DNA from: a virus
Length of the DNA: 64,000 nt
Reading direction: 5' to 3' (one strand)
IMG/VR virus record: IMGVR_UViG_3300027793_000052
Coordinates: 186,001-250,000 of that record
Position numbers and translations under genes: made by a program. Shown piece after piece: positions 8,595 to 18,086 of the stretch. The notes under the pieces are model-generated. The model did not search any database, had not been told where the DNA came from, and saw only the letters and a list, made by a program, of their open reading frames with translations. Position 1 is the first letter of the stretch. Every line of letters starts with the position of its first letter.

Positions 8595-10064
8595 TTAAAT
8601 GAAATTATAATAATTAAATAAATTTTGTGTTGCTGATATAGTACCTACAGCTAAATCAACATAATTTGTATTAGCTATTTTATTGTTATTACTAAGCGGT
8701 GGTTGATCACCCGCCGTCATATTTGTTGCGTCACCATAAACAGTTGTTGCGGAAATAATACCTGTAACAGTTAAACCTGTCATTACTGATATGTTAACAG
8801 ACAATGGTGTTTGTCCTTGGTTTTGTGATAAAATTATGTTATTATTAGAGTAAGTAAAACCGGTAACAAATGTATCACCAGAAGTAAAACCGGTAACAAT
8901 TACCAAACCATTCTGTCTATTAAGGGTTAGAGTACCACTACTAAATGTACCACCTGTTACATAAAAATCACTAGTTACTAAACCTGTTAAATATTGTCCA
9001 TTACCATAATAAGTTGTTGCCGATACTGAACCTGTAACTAAAATATCACCATTTATAGTACCACCAGAAGTGTTAAGTTTACTATCTAAAGCACTTTGTA
9101 AGCCTGTAATTTCAGATGTGGGGTGTGTATGTCCTGAAGTTAATAAAGCTAAACTATCACCTTTTAGTATAATTCTTTTTGTTGTTCCATGTAAACCAGC
9201 TTCCCACTGTGAGTTTTGTTCCTCCCATAATAAAGCTGCTGTTGTTCCTGAACCACGTAAAACTTCAATACCAGAATGACCTGGAAATGGTGTACCACCA
9301 GTTATATTAGAATTTAGTGTAACAACATTGTCAGCAACACTTAAAGTGGCGGTATTAATGGTTGTTGCCGAACCTAAAATTGTTACATTACCTAATACTA
9401 AAACATCACCATTAACAGTACCACCAGATATACTAAATTTAGAATTTAATTGGGTACTTAAGTCCGTGATATCTGATATACTGTGAGTGTGAGCAGTACT
9501 TGTTAATTGATAAAAACTAGTTTGGTGAGGATTGCTTGTATTTGCGGTATGAGATGTAAAAAGTGTTAAATCTGTTTTTAAATCTAAATCATTTTGTAAA
9601 TTTGTTATATCAGAGATACTGTGAGTGTGAGCTGTAGTGATTAACTGACTAAAACTAGTCTGATGAGGATTACTTGTGTTTGCAGTATGAGAATTAAAAA
9701 GTGTTAAATCTGTTTTTAAATCTAAAGCACTTTGTAAACCTGTGATACCTGTTAAACTAATACCTGTTAGTTTTGAACCATCTCCATAATAAAAAGTTGT
9801 GGCTGAAACAGAACCAAAAAAAACAGAATTTCCTGTCACAACAAATTTAATATCGTTTGGTATTCCATTTATAGAACCACCAACAAATAAACTAGAGTTA
9901 CCGATATTTAAAATATCACCATTACTACTACCAAATACCACAGAACCGTCATCATTAACTTTTAAGGATATGGTAGCATTTGTTTCACCACTAAAATATA
10001 TTACTGGTTCTAAACCAGCACCCGTGGTGTTTCTGTTTGGTTTTATTATAATATCTCTACCCAT
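8595..10064 (-). CDS. Tail fibre protein with HTHSISDIT repeats
   Basis: 489 residues. It begins MGRDIIIKPN and continues with 'FSGETNATISLKVNDDGSV', typical of phage fibre N-terminal regions. Two tandem repeats of about 45 residues at about 110-200 contain NPHQTSF and HTHSISDIT; the His-x-His elements resemble the metal-coordinating H-x-H elements of trimeric fibre tips such as T4 gp37. The C-terminal half carries the cassette 'DFYVTGGTFSSGTLTLNRQNG' split over residues 360-420, shared with other fibre genes in the window. A late-type motif lies upstream at 10078-10086. Assignment to a trimeric fibre is confident; which fibre (long or short) is not resolved. Confidence 0.8.
   Translation of the reverse strand: MGRDIIIKPNRNTTGAGLEPVIYFSGETNATISLKVNDDGSVVFGSSNGDILNIGNSSLFVGGSINGIPNDIKFVVTGNSVFFGSVSATTFYYGDGSKLTGISLTGITGLQSALDLKTDLTLFNSHTANTSNPHQTSFSQLITTAHTHSISDITNLQNDLDLKTDLTLFTSHTANTSNPHQTSFYQLTSTAHTHSISDITDLSTQLNSKFSISGGTVNGDVLVLGNVTILGSATTINTATLSVADNVVTLNSNITGGTPFPGHSGIEVLRGSGTTAALLWEEQNSQWEAGLHGTTKRIILKGDSLALLTSGHTHPTSEITGLQSALDSKLNTSGGTINGDILVTGSVSATTYYGNGQYLTGLVTSDFYVTGGTFSSGTLTLNRQNGLVIVTGFTSGDTFVTGFTYSNNNIILSQNQGQTPLSVNISVMTGLTVTGIISATTVYGDATNMTAGDQPPLSNNNKIANTNYVDLAVGTISATQNLFNYYNFI
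9464..9737 (-). repeat. Tandem in-frame repeat (two copies, about 137 bases each) in a fibre gene
   Basis: Two consecutive near-identical units encode L-Q-x-x-L-D-L-K-T-D-L-T-L-F ... NPHQTSF ... AHTHSISDIT. The nucleotide identity is high, with differences mostly at third positions, which suggests a recent duplication or gene conversion inside the fibre shaft and a way of changing shaft length. Confidence 0.7.
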
Positions 10065-10077
10065 TTTATTGTTTTAT

Positions 10078-10086
10078 AATAAATAT
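10078..10086 (-). promoter_or_regulatory. Candidate late motif ATATTTATT upstream of a fibre gene
   Basis: On the minus strand ATATTTATT lies 13 bases before the ATG at 10064, in the 48-base gap after the preceding fibre gene. It matches the motif seen before other structural genes. Confidence 0.4.
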
Positions 10087-10112
10087 TCTTTAAAATAAAA
10101 TAGAATTAACTA

Positions 10113-13100
10113 TCATATTTCAGTTTCTAATTTTTTTATATCTTTTCTTTCACCATACACTGTGTAAAAACAGTTTATTGTTACATCATCTTCAGAACCT
10201 ACAGTAACACTATTATCTAAAATTGATGCAACATAAAGTTTTTGATAACTTCCGTTTGGTGTTAGTGTAACTGTTATAGTGTCTACATCAACTAATGACG
10301 ACCAATAATCAGGTAAATTAATTATATTAGAACCAACTAACTTTCCTCTATGGTATACACCATTTTCAGGACCTTCTAATGAACCATAAATTAATTGTTT
10401 ACCTTTTTCAGTTGGGTGTGGTATTGCGAATGATTTTGATGTCGCATATAACGTACCAGCAATATATGTGTCACCAGTAATGTTTAAATTATTGTTACAA
10501 CCATAAATGTTACTAACCCATAAATCTGTAATACAACTAGCTGAAGTGTTACCAGTAAAAGGTGTAGCCTGTGAATATACTTGTGGTACAAAATTAGTAC
10601 CATTCCAAACAATAGTATCACCAGTGTTTATACCCGTAAAATTAACACCTTGTAAACTAGCTATATTTAATAAAGAATTTCCCGAACCATCTTCAAATTC
10701 ATAATTTATTAAATCACCACCATTATCAGTATAAGTTCCACCCGATAATATAATAGAACCATTAACAAACACTAGTTGACCTGAATTTGTTATTTCACCA
10801 TCTACTAATAAATCACCAACAACTAAAGCCTGTTTTCCAAATGGAATATTAAATGTTTCCCCACTAGGGACATAATAAACATTTCTACTACCGTCATTAT
10901 CTACTGTACTACCAGATACAACATTACCATTTGTGTCTAATCCTAAACTAAAAATAGTAGGACCTGTACCAATATTTTTAACATTTAATTTATTAACATA
11001 AACTGTATTGTCTTCAGTACCAATAATTCCTGAACCTAAAACAATTGTTGTATTACCACTGGCTATAGAATTGTTACCGTGTACAAATGAATAAATACCA
11101 CTAGCGGTAGAACCACTACCACTTGCATGTGAATAATCACCACTAGCTATTGTTTGGTAACCTTGAGAATGACTACCATTTCCACTAGATAAGGTATTTA
11201 AACCAAAAGCTGTACTATATTGTGTAGATGCTGTGCTACCATTATATTGTAACTGATCCCATATAGTTATAGGTGAACACCCATGAATATTTGTAACCCA
11301 TAAATCCGTAATACAACTAGCTGAAGTGTTACCAGTAAAGGCCCCACTACCACCAGTATTACCAGATACAACATTACCATTTGCGTCTAATCCTAAACCA
11401 AAAACAATAGAACCTGTACCAATATTTTTAATGTTTAAATAAGGTACATAAACGGTATTAGATGAGTTTCCTGTTATGTTATCACCTAATATAACAACAC
11501 TACTTGTTTGACCACTAATTAATGAATTGGATCCTAATATAATCCTCGAATTCCCAACACCATTATTGGCGTCTAATATTTTATTGTTAAAACCAAATAT
11601 AAAACTATAGTCACTATTGTTTATAAAATTCGATTCACCAAAAGCTGCAGAAAGACCACTTTCATTTAATCTGTTATTTTGACCGGTAATAAAGTTAAAA
11701 TTACCTTCATTTATTGAGTTGGTTTCACCGTTTAATATTATATTGTGTTTGTTACCACTTGAAGATCCACTAATAACGTTTTTGTCACCGTTTATTATTG
11801 TTGAGTATTTTGTTGATGTCCCTAATATATTGTTTTGTCTACCATTTATTATGGTTTCATGTCCAGTTTCACCAGATATTATATTAATTGTGTTTTGTAG
11901 ACCGTTAGTAATTGTTTTCCAACCTGAAAGATTTGTGAGTGTGGATCTAGATATAATTTTATTTTGTCTACCATTAGTTATAACATTGTAAGATTGTCCA
12001 GATATTACGTTAATCAAACCACCATTTATTAATGAATAATCGGAATCGTATATATCATTAAAAAAACCATTAACAATTGTTGATAGTGGGGAACTATCAT
12101 CACTTATTGTGTTACCAGTGCCACCTAATATTATACTACCTTCTGATAAAGTTGTGTTATTACCAGATAAAGGTATAATAGATAATGTCGGTGATCCAAA
12201 TATATATGGTGAAGGTACAACGGAAGCACCAGTTGGTGCTTGCCAAGTTGCCGTACCCCCAGAATCTGAAGTTAATACATATCCTGATTGTTGATTTCCA
12301 TCGATGAATTTAAAAGAACCTGTAGTTCCGGTACCACCAATTTGTAAATTAGCGGTTGGCATTTCTGTTCCATCTGGATTTAATTTTAAACCCAAAAACC
12401 CATTACCACTTCCCGATGCACCATCACCCTTTAATATCATATTAGCGGCACCATCAATTTCAAACCATAAAGTTGCTGACGGATCGGCTGAACCAGGATT
12501 AATAACCATACCAGCAGTACTACCACTTGGTCCGGTTCTTAATACTACTTTATTTCTATAAAAATTGGGCCCCACAGGTCCTGGGTTAACTTTAATCTGA
12601 TTAGAACCTGCAACAAAAAGTTGAGCAAATGCGGATGAATTGTTATATAAAGCAACTACGGATGTGGCTGAACTACTAGTATTTATTGCAGCATAACCCA
12701 CAGCTTGTGTACCTACAGTACCATAATCCATACTTATATAATTCCCTTTAAAACCAGAAACTACTGTGGGTGCTGTTGTGGTACCGTCATTTTCATATTG
12801 ATATATGATATCAGTGTTGAACATTGTACTACCACTAATATGAAATTTTGTTTGTGGGTTAGTACCACCAACCATTACATTACCACCACCCATAACCATA
12901 TAAACATTATCTGATGATGTTGGTTGGATATTAATTGGTGAACACCCGTGAATATTTGTTACGTATAAATCAACAATACACGAACCAGTACCACCTGTAA
13001 AAATAGGTGTGATAGATGATTGTGGTACACTTTTAACATACCCACTACCATCAATTACCAATACATAATCATTAACTGTACCCGCTGAAAGTGAATCCAA

Positions 13101-13427
13101 AAATTGTACCGTACCACCATTTAATGTTAAACCACCCGATGTGATTTGTATTGTACTACCAGAGTCTGTACACGCAACTAATTGCGTTACGTTTATTATA
13201 CTATTACAACTAGCACTTAAATTCCAAGTTAATCCACTAACTGGACCCCAAACAACTTCACCATCCCAACCTGCAGCTGTGGCAACATAACCAGGTACTG
13301 GATTTTTTTGTATTCTTAATAACCCAGTTGGATAAATATTGGTTTCACCTGATAATGTAATACTGGTACCACTATATTGTACCAATTGACGATCCTCAAA
13401 ATTTGGACGTGTAAAAAAATTACCCAT
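10113..13427 (-). CDS. Long tail fibre with YadA-like head repeats and conserved C-terminal domain
   Basis: 1104 residues. Residues about 430-630 form a series of N-G-x-x-N-x-I repeats (for example 'TIINGDKNVISGS', 'ITNGRQNKIIS'), and about 740-800 holds 'HSQGYQTIASGDYSHASGSG', both resembling the left-handed beta-roll head repeats of trimeric autotransporters such as YadA. A cysteine-paired motif, C-I-x-D-L-x-V-x-N-I-x-G-C, occurs three times (near 149, 706 and 966). The last ~110 residues, with KSFAIPHPTEKGKQLIYGS then LEGPENGVYHRGKL, match a C-terminal domain common in marine phage fibres. The ATG overlaps the stop of the upstream gene as TAATG. A long receptor-binding fibre is the likely role. 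Confidence 0.8.
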   Translation of the reverse strand: MGNFFTRPNFEDRQLVQYSGTSITLSGETNIYPTGLLRIQKNPVPGYVATAAGWDGEVVWGPVSGLTWNLSASCNSIINVTQLVACTDSGSTIQITSGGLTLNGGTVQFLDSLSAGTVNDYVLVIDGSGYVKSVPQSSITPIFTGGTGSCIVDLYVTNIHGCSPINIQPTSSDNVYMVMGGGNVMVGGTNPQTKFHISGSTMFNTDIIYQYENDGTTTAPTVVSGFKGNYISMDYGTVGTQAVGYAAINTSSSATSVVALYNNSSAFAQLFVAGSNQIKVNPGPVGPNFYRNKVVLRTGPSGSTAGMVINPGSADPSATLWFEIDGAANMILKGDGASGSGNGFLGLKLNPDGTEMPTANLQIGGTGTTGSFKFIDGNQQSGYVLTSDSGGTATWQAPTGASVVPSPYIFGSPTLSIIPLSGNNTTLSEGSIILGGTGNTISDDSSPLSTIVNGFFNDIYDSDYSLINGGLINVISGQSYNVITNGRQNKIISRSTLTNLSGWKTITNGLQNTINIISGETGHETIINGRQNNILGTSTKYSTIINGDKNVISGSSSGNKHNIILNGETNSINEGNFNFITGQNNRLNESGLSAAFGESNFINNSDYSFIFGFNNKILDANNGVGNSRIILGSNSLISGQTSSVVILGDNITGNSSNTVYVPYLNIKNIGTGSIVFGLGLDANGNVVSGNTGGSGAFTGNTSASCITDLWVTNIHGCSPITIWDQLQYNGSTASTQYSTAFGLNTLSSGNGSHSQGYQTIASGDYSHASGSGSTASGIYSFVHGNNSIASGNTTIVLGSGIIGTEDNTVYVNKLNVKNIGTGPTIFSLGLDTNGNVVSGSTVDNDGSRNVYYVPSGETFNIPFGKQALVVGDLLVDGEITNSGQLVFVNGSIILSGGTYTDNGGDLINYEFEDGSGNSLLNIASLQGVNFTGINTGDTIVWNGTNFVPQVYSQATPFTGNTSASCITDLWVSNIYGCNNNLNITGDTYIAGTLYATSKSFAIPHPTEKGKQLIYGSLEGPENGVYHRGKLVGSNIINLPDYWSSLVDVDTITVTLTPNGSYQKLYVASILDNSVTVGSEDDVTINCFYTVYGERKDIKKLETEI

Positions 13428-14572
13428 TATATTACTGTAATACCTAAAGGTCTGTATTGTAATGCTTTATTTAATTGTTCAGCTTCAGTTGCCTTACGTG
13501 TTAACATATTTTCAGGACGTAGTCTTTCTAATCTTTCTGTTAATCTTTCCGTTAAAACGGTTCTATCTTCTTTAGCCTCACTTAATAAGGATTCATAATC
13601 CATGGTGACTTCAGCATCTGTAACACCTAAAGCACCACCAAATTTACCTCTAACACGTCCTAGGGTTTCTTTACATAAAGCGGTAAACCAATCCCTAACC
13701 CATTGTTTGGATGGTGAATTAAGTTCTGTATAGTTAACAACATCTACAGGAACATCTGAAGGTAATTTAACAATATCTTTGTTAGCATTAAGACATCTTT
13801 GTCTTTCTTCATCAGAGGTTGTTTCATAATACCAATACCAAACTTTACTACCACCTACATTTATTTTTTGACCTCCAGCAAATCCAGCACCACCAAAAGA
13901 TAATCTACTACCTGGGGGTGGTGATAAATGTAATAATTTAGTTCCGTTTGGTCCTCCAGTCACCCAATAAGTTAATTGAGAACTGACAATTCTTTGTTTT
14001 AAATTATAATCAGCATTTCTTAATACAATATCGTATGCTGGTGCCAAATAAAATCCACCATAACCAAACCCACCACCTGCAGCACCATACGGTAATTGAG
14101 CAACACCACCACCAAAACCGTAATCACCAAAACCATAGTTTGAGTATAACGCATAATCAACTGTGGGTGGTTGGAAATATAATACTTCGTTTATTTCCCT
14201 ACCCGCAGGTATTTGATAAACTTGTCTACCATTTTCTAAAACGACGTAATCTTGTTTTAATTCCCAAGGACCTCTTGCCTGTAAACCCACAATTTTTGAA
14301 TAGGCATAAGTAAAGGAATCCTCATAGTTTAAACTTCTTGTTGTTAAAGCTTTACTTAAATCTGCCGTACTTAAATTAATACCGTCTAATGACGACCATT
14401 GAGTTTCAATTAACCATTCATTAACAAATGAAGAGTGGTCCTCTATAGCAATTTCCAATAAAGTACACATTTGTTCATCATCCAACTCAATTTTTCTAAG
14501 TGGAGCACCCAATCTGTGTCTGACCTGTCTGAATAATTTCTGTTTTTCAGCATTTTCTATTATAAGTGACAT
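13427..14572 (-). CDS. Neck/connector-type virion structural protein (candidate)
   Basis: 381 residues. The protein starts with a helical region (LFRQVRHRLGAPLRKIELDD), has a Gly/Tyr-rich loop in the middle (GFGDYGFGGG, GGFGYGGFY), and ends with a helical part containing LGRVRGKFGG and a 'ESLLSEAKEDRTVLTERL' helix. I recognise this arrangement as a conserved virion protein of marine and Bacteroidota myophages, sometimes labelled neck or connector. The gp14- and gp15-like genes lie just across the helicase gene on the other strand, which fits a head-tail junction role (a gp13-type protein is possible but not shown). Late-type motif upstream at 14586-14594; its stop overlaps the next ATG. Confidence 0.5.
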   Translation of the reverse strand: MSLIIENAEKQKLFRQVRHRLGAPLRKIELDDEQMCTLLEIAIEDHSSFVNEWLIETQWSSLDGINLSTADLSKALTTRSLNYEDSFTYAYSKIVGLQARGPWELKQDYVVLENGRQVYQIPAGREINEVLYFQPPTVDYALYSNYGFGDYGFGGGVAQLPYGAAGGGFGYGGFYLAPAYDIVLRNADYNLKQRIVSSQLTYWVTGGPNGTKLLHLSPPPGSRLSFGGAGFAGGQKINVGGSKVWYWYYETTSDEERQRCLNANKDIVKLPSDVPVDVVNYTELNSPSKQWVRDWFTALCKETLGRVRGKFGGALGVTDAEVTMDYESLLSEAKEDRTVLTERLTERLERLRPENMLTRKATEAEQLNKALQYRPLGITVI

Positions 14573-14585
14573 GTGGACTTTATTT

Positions 14586-14594
14586 CATAAATAT
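14586..14594 (-). promoter_or_regulatory. Candidate late motif ATATTTATG upstream of the neck-like gene
   Basis: Reads GATATTTATG on the minus strand, 13 bases before the ATG at 14572, inside the 38-base gap after the helicase gene. Last base differs from the common A or T. Confidence 0.35.
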
Positions 14595-14610
14595 CCACAA
14601 CTTTATAATG

Positions 14611-16440
14611 TTAACGTGTATTTTGTTTTTTAATTAAAGTTTCAACTAAATCTGTCATTATATCAACAGATTGGTTTTCTTCACCCATTACAGTGGATAT
14701 AATTTCTTTTTTCTTTTGAAGGGTTTCGTATATTCTTTCTTCTATTGTGTCAGAGAAAATTGGGTAGTAAATGTTAACAGTTTTGTCTTGGCCGATGCGG
14801 TATGCCCTATCTTCAGCTTGTTGGTGATTGGACGGAACAAAATCCAAATCATGCATGATGGTTGTATCTGCAGCAGTTAATGTAATTGCAGAACCAGCCG
14901 AAATAATATTACCAATGAATACCCTAACATTAGGGTTGTTTTGAAATTCATCTATAGATTTTTGTTTTTCTTTATCTGACATTTCACCATTGTGACAAAC
15001 TGCTAAATCACCTAATTCTTTTTTCATGGATTTTAAAGATTCAGTGAATACCGTGAATACTATGATTTTTTTATTCTCAGACTGTTCCAAGAAATTATTA
15101 ATCATATCTAATGTCATTGGTACTTTTTCTTGTGAAATAAATTTTCGTAAAACAACCATTTCGACCATTTGTCTACCAGCACCCAACTTTTTACCTTCCA
15201 ATTCTAACCAAAACAAATAATCATCAAACGCCTCTTTATAACCTTTTTTATTATCCAAATCTAAATAAAAAGGTGATATAATCTTAGGTGGTAAATCCAA
15301 ATGATCCTCTTTTCTTCTTCTAATAATATAGTTTTTAGTCTTTTGGTGTAATTCTTCTAAGTTAGAGGCACCGTCTGTTAACCAAATTCTTTTAACCTTA
15401 CCTGATTTTAACTTTTTGTTAAATGATTTAGCGGCACAATATCTATAAGCAAAGTGTTGAAAATTACTAACTACGGGGACTTCACAAACTTTTAAAAGAT
15501 TATAATAATCCATGGGTCTGTTAGCTATTGGTGTGCCAGTTAATAACCAAACATTTTCTACGGTCTCAGATATTTGTGAAACAATTTTACCCCTTATAGA
15601 AGATTTATTTTTAATCATGTGAGCCTCATCAACAATAATTAAATCAAACTTTTCTTCGTTAATATAACTTTTAGGTTCTTCCTTTTTACGTTTATCTTCA
15701 ATTTCATGAAACCTATTTAATATATCATAATTAATAATGGTAAAGAATTTGGGTTGCCAAAAACCTGATTTAACAATTGTTACATATTCCTCATCAATAT
15801 ATTCTGTGATTTCACGAAACCAATTTATCTTAGCATTGGCAGGACATATAACCAATATTTTTTCTGCACCTGATAATAAAGCTGCCGATATAGCCGATTT
15901 GGTCTTACCAAGACCCATATCGTCAGAAAGAATACATTTTTTTCTCTTTAGTAAAAACTTTACAGCCTGTTCTTGGTGTTTAAATAATGACCTACCTTTT
16001 TTATTTATTTTATTAACGGAATCGAAATCAACTTCTAAATCCTCATAAGGTTCATAAAACATATCTGTTAATAACTGTGTTTTTGGTATATGAAATAAAA
16101 TAGGTTCTTTTTGATTTTTATATAATAAACCTCTTACGTGATATGACTTTTCGTTTTCAGCTAAAACTGATTGTACAAAAACTTTTTCAGGTATATTTTT
16201 TAGATTATATTTTTCTTTTAATTGTTCACCTAAATAAGAAGTTATTTCAACCACCTTATCAACCTTGGTCGGTTCTGTACCAATATTTTCCTCCACGTAA
16301 GATATTTGAGATGGGGTTAAAATATAAAAGCCTTCCACCTCTAATTTCTTTTTCATTTTTAAAATGTGATCATTACCACCTTGATAATTTTTTATCTTCT
16401 CTAATGTGGTTTTACTCTTTAATTTGGTTAAATCTACCAT
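14611..16440 (-). CDS. SNF2-family DNA helicase/translocase
   Basis: 609 residues, superfamily 2 ATPase of the SNF2 type. Visible motifs: motif I DDMGLGKTKSA (Lys at about 179), motif Ia 'ILVICPANAKINWFREI', motif II IIVDEAH (about 266-272), motif III LLTGTPIANRP, motif V 'VFIGNIISAGSAITLTAAD', motif VI QAEDRAYRIGQ (about 543-553). The ATPase core is complete. T4-like phages carry such enzymes for recombination-dependent replication, repair or branch migration (UvsW is the T4 functional analogue, though from a different SF2 branch). The gene is divergent from the gp14-like gene at 16524 and has its own late-type motif 7 bases before ATG. Substrate preference cannot be read from sequence. Confidence 0.9.
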   Translation of the reverse strand: MVDLTKLKSKTTLEKIKNYQGGNDHILKMKKKLEVEGFYILTPSQISYVEENIGTEPTKVDKVVEITSYLGEQLKEKYNLKNIPEKVFVQSVLAENEKSYHVRGLLYKNQKEPILFHIPKTQLLTDMFYEPYEDLEVDFDSVNKINKKGRSLFKHQEQAVKFLLKRKKCILSDDMGLGKTKSAISAALLSGAEKILVICPANAKINWFREITEYIDEEYVTIVKSGFWQPKFFTIINYDILNRFHEIEDKRKKEEPKSYINEEKFDLIIVDEAHMIKNKSSIRGKIVSQISETVENVWLLTGTPIANRPMDYYNLLKVCEVPVVSNFQHFAYRYCAAKSFNKKLKSGKVKRIWLTDGASNLEELHQKTKNYIIRRRKEDHLDLPPKIISPFYLDLDNKKGYKEAFDDYLFWLELEGKKLGAGRQMVEMVVLRKFISQEKVPMTLDMINNFLEQSENKKIIVFTVFTESLKSMKKELGDLAVCHNGEMSDKEKQKSIDEFQNNPNVRVFIGNIISAGSAITLTAADTTIMHDLDFVPSNHQQAEDRAYRIGQDKTVNIYYPIFSDTIEERIYETLQKKKEIISTVMGEENQSVDIMTDLVETLIKKQNTR

Positions 16441-16523
16441 AATGAAAAATAAATATAATAATCAACTGTGGAAAATAAAGAAAATACATATTTAGTAAAT
16501 ATTTATTGAAATAAAAGTGTGCT
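16441..16523. promoter_or_regulatory. Divergent regulatory region with late-type motifs in both directions
   Basis: 83 bases between divergently transcribed genes. On the minus strand ATATTTATT lies at 16448-16456, 7 bases before the helicase ATG. On the plus strand ATATTTATT lies at 16499-16507, 16 bases before ATG 16524. No host-type TAnnTTTG box was found. The divergent pair shows that the motif is directional and works, if it is a promoter, for both gene arms. Confidence 0.45.
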
Positions 16524-17042
16524 ATGAGTAAGAAAAGATTTCCTGTAAATAGAATGGGCAAGTTTTACGATGAGATAGATTTTTCTATCGAAAATGAAAT
16601 GGCCCGTGAATATCTCGAAGGAGATCTAAATCTCGTGGTCGTTTTATTTCAAGTAGATAGAAAAGATACACTTGTTGATGATGTTTATGGTGAGGCTAAA
16701 GCAAATGAAATTAAATTCAAGGCACCTAAAGAACTTAGAGTTAAATTAAAATTAGAAGAGGCTCAAAATAAATCTTATTCTGGTGGTATGAATAGATATA
16801 TGGATTACGGTCAATTAATCTTTACCATTTTTCAAGAGCAATTGGATGAGTTAAATTGTGATATAAATTATGGTGATTATATAGGTTATTCAGACCGTGA
16901 AGACAATATTAAGTACTTCACAGTGACTAATGATGGTAAGATATATTCAGATAATGCTCACACAAGATTAGGATACAAAGGTTATTATAGAACAATAACT
17001 TGCACAAACGCAGATATGAACGAATTTTTACCAAATTATTAA
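16524..17042 (+). CDS. Neck protein, T4 gp14-like (candidate)
   Basis: 172 residues. The pattern 'VVVLFQVDRKDTLVDDVYGEA', a central 'YGQLIFTIFQEQLDEL', and 'INYGDYIGYSDREDNIKYF' parallels the T4 neck protein gp14, which has an equivalent order of a 'VPRE...DLIFGED' element, a 'FGMQVQDEVTLSI' strand and a 'EGDLIYFP' strand. It is followed 3 bases later by a gp15-like gene, the same order as in T4, which supports the call. gp14 forms part of the head-tail neck. It is shorter than T4 gp14 (256 residues), lacking the C-terminal extension. The assignment rests on pattern and synteny, not on a search. Confidence 0.5.
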   Translation: MSKKRFPVNRMGKFYDEIDFSIENEMAREYLEGDLNLVVVLFQVDRKDTLVDDVYGEAKANEIKFKAPKELRVKLKLEEAQNKSYSGGMNRYMDYGQLIFTIFQEQLDELNCDINYGDYIGYSDREDNIKYFTVTNDGKIYSDNAHTRLGYKGYYRTITCTNADMNEFLPNY

Positions 17043-17045
17043 TAT

Positions 17046-18086
17046 ATGTCACTACCAAAAAAATTTAAAAAAGATATAAATATTAAACAATTGGATCCAC
17101 AAGGTGGCCCAAAAGCTTATATTAATGATTATTTGGATAAAAACAAAACCAATTTACCCAGAGGTGTTGACCACGCCGATTTGGATAAAGGGTTTGTTGA
17201 ATGGGTCGATAATGAGTTGGGTATTGTAATTGATGGTGAAAAAGTACCTGTTAGTTTTTTAACAGCACAAAGATGGGCTGAATTTACCAAAACATGGCAA
17301 TCTTCAGACAAATATAAAAATATTAAAATACCTTTTGTATCTGTTGTTAGAAAACCTGATGCTCAACCTGGTACTAATCCATCAGATTTTAAAATACCTG
17401 TAAGGGCAAAGTTTCCTTATATGACCGTTCCTGTATGGGATGGTAATAAAAAAGGGGCTGATGTTTATATGATACCACAACCTGTTGGTGTTGATTTAAC
17501 TTATACTGTTAGATTTTTCACTTTTAGAATGAATGAGTTAAATAAGTTAAATCAAAAAGTTCTAACAACTTTTGCGTCATCACAGGCATATGTAAACATA
17601 AAGGGGCACTTCTTCCCTATCTTAATGGAAAGTATTGGGGATGAATCCACTATAGATGATATAGACGGTAAAAGATACTATGTTCAAACATATGAACTTA
17701 AAATGCAAGCTTATATTTTAGATGAAGATGAATTTGAAGTAAAACCTGGTATGGAGAGGGCTATTTTATCTTACGAGGTTGAATCTAAACGTCCTAAAGC
17801 TGTTGTTAAGTTAATCAAAGATGAAACTAAAGACGATAGAACAATAACAGCGATATTCCAATTTTTACCTGGATCACCAACCACCGTAACATTTCAAAAT
17901 GATACGTTGGCAACTTTTGTTACATTAGAAATTCAAAATATAACAGCAGCAACAATAAGAGTTAACGGCAATATAGTGTCATTACCATTTTCAGTGAAAG
18001 ATGGTGATATGATAAGTATAAGTGTTGTTAGAACGGATTCTACTTCCTTGTCGGAAATAATATTAAGAGGAACTGTACCATTATAA
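17046..18086 (+). CDS. Tail sheath terminator/stabiliser, T4 gp15-like (candidate)
   Basis: 346 residues. The middle part, with PQPVGVDLTYTVRFFTFRM, then 'ESIGDESTIDDIDGKRYYVQ' and 'ILDEDEFEVKP', parallels T4 gp15 ('PSPIKMIYELSIFTRY', 'AIDEAIDGDNLSRRRIEWS', 'GWMYPP'), the hexameric ring that caps and stabilises the sheath. The last ~90 residues (from about 258) form an extra beta-rich domain, FLPGSPTTVTFQNDTLATF onward, absent from T4 gp15, perhaps an immunoglobulin-like decoration. It follows a gp14-like gene by 3 bases, and its stop overlaps the next ATG (TAATG). This looks like a small neck/terminator operon. Confidence 0.55.
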   Translation: MSLPKKFKKDINIKQLDPQGGPKAYINDYLDKNKTNLPRGVDHADLDKGFVEWVDNELGIVIDGEKVPVSFLTAQRWAEFTKTWQSSDKYKNIKIPFVSVVRKPDAQPGTNPSDFKIPVRAKFPYMTVPVWDGNKKGADVYMIPQPVGVDLTYTVRFFTFRMNELNKLNQKVLTTFASSQAYVNIKGHFFPILMESIGDESTIDDIDGKRYYVQTYELKMQAYILDEDEFEVKPGMERAILSYEVESKRPKAVVKLIKDETKDDRTITAIFQFLPGSPTTVTFQNDTLATFVTLEIQNITAATIRVNGNIVSLPFSVKDGDMISISVVRTDSTSLSEIILRGTVPL

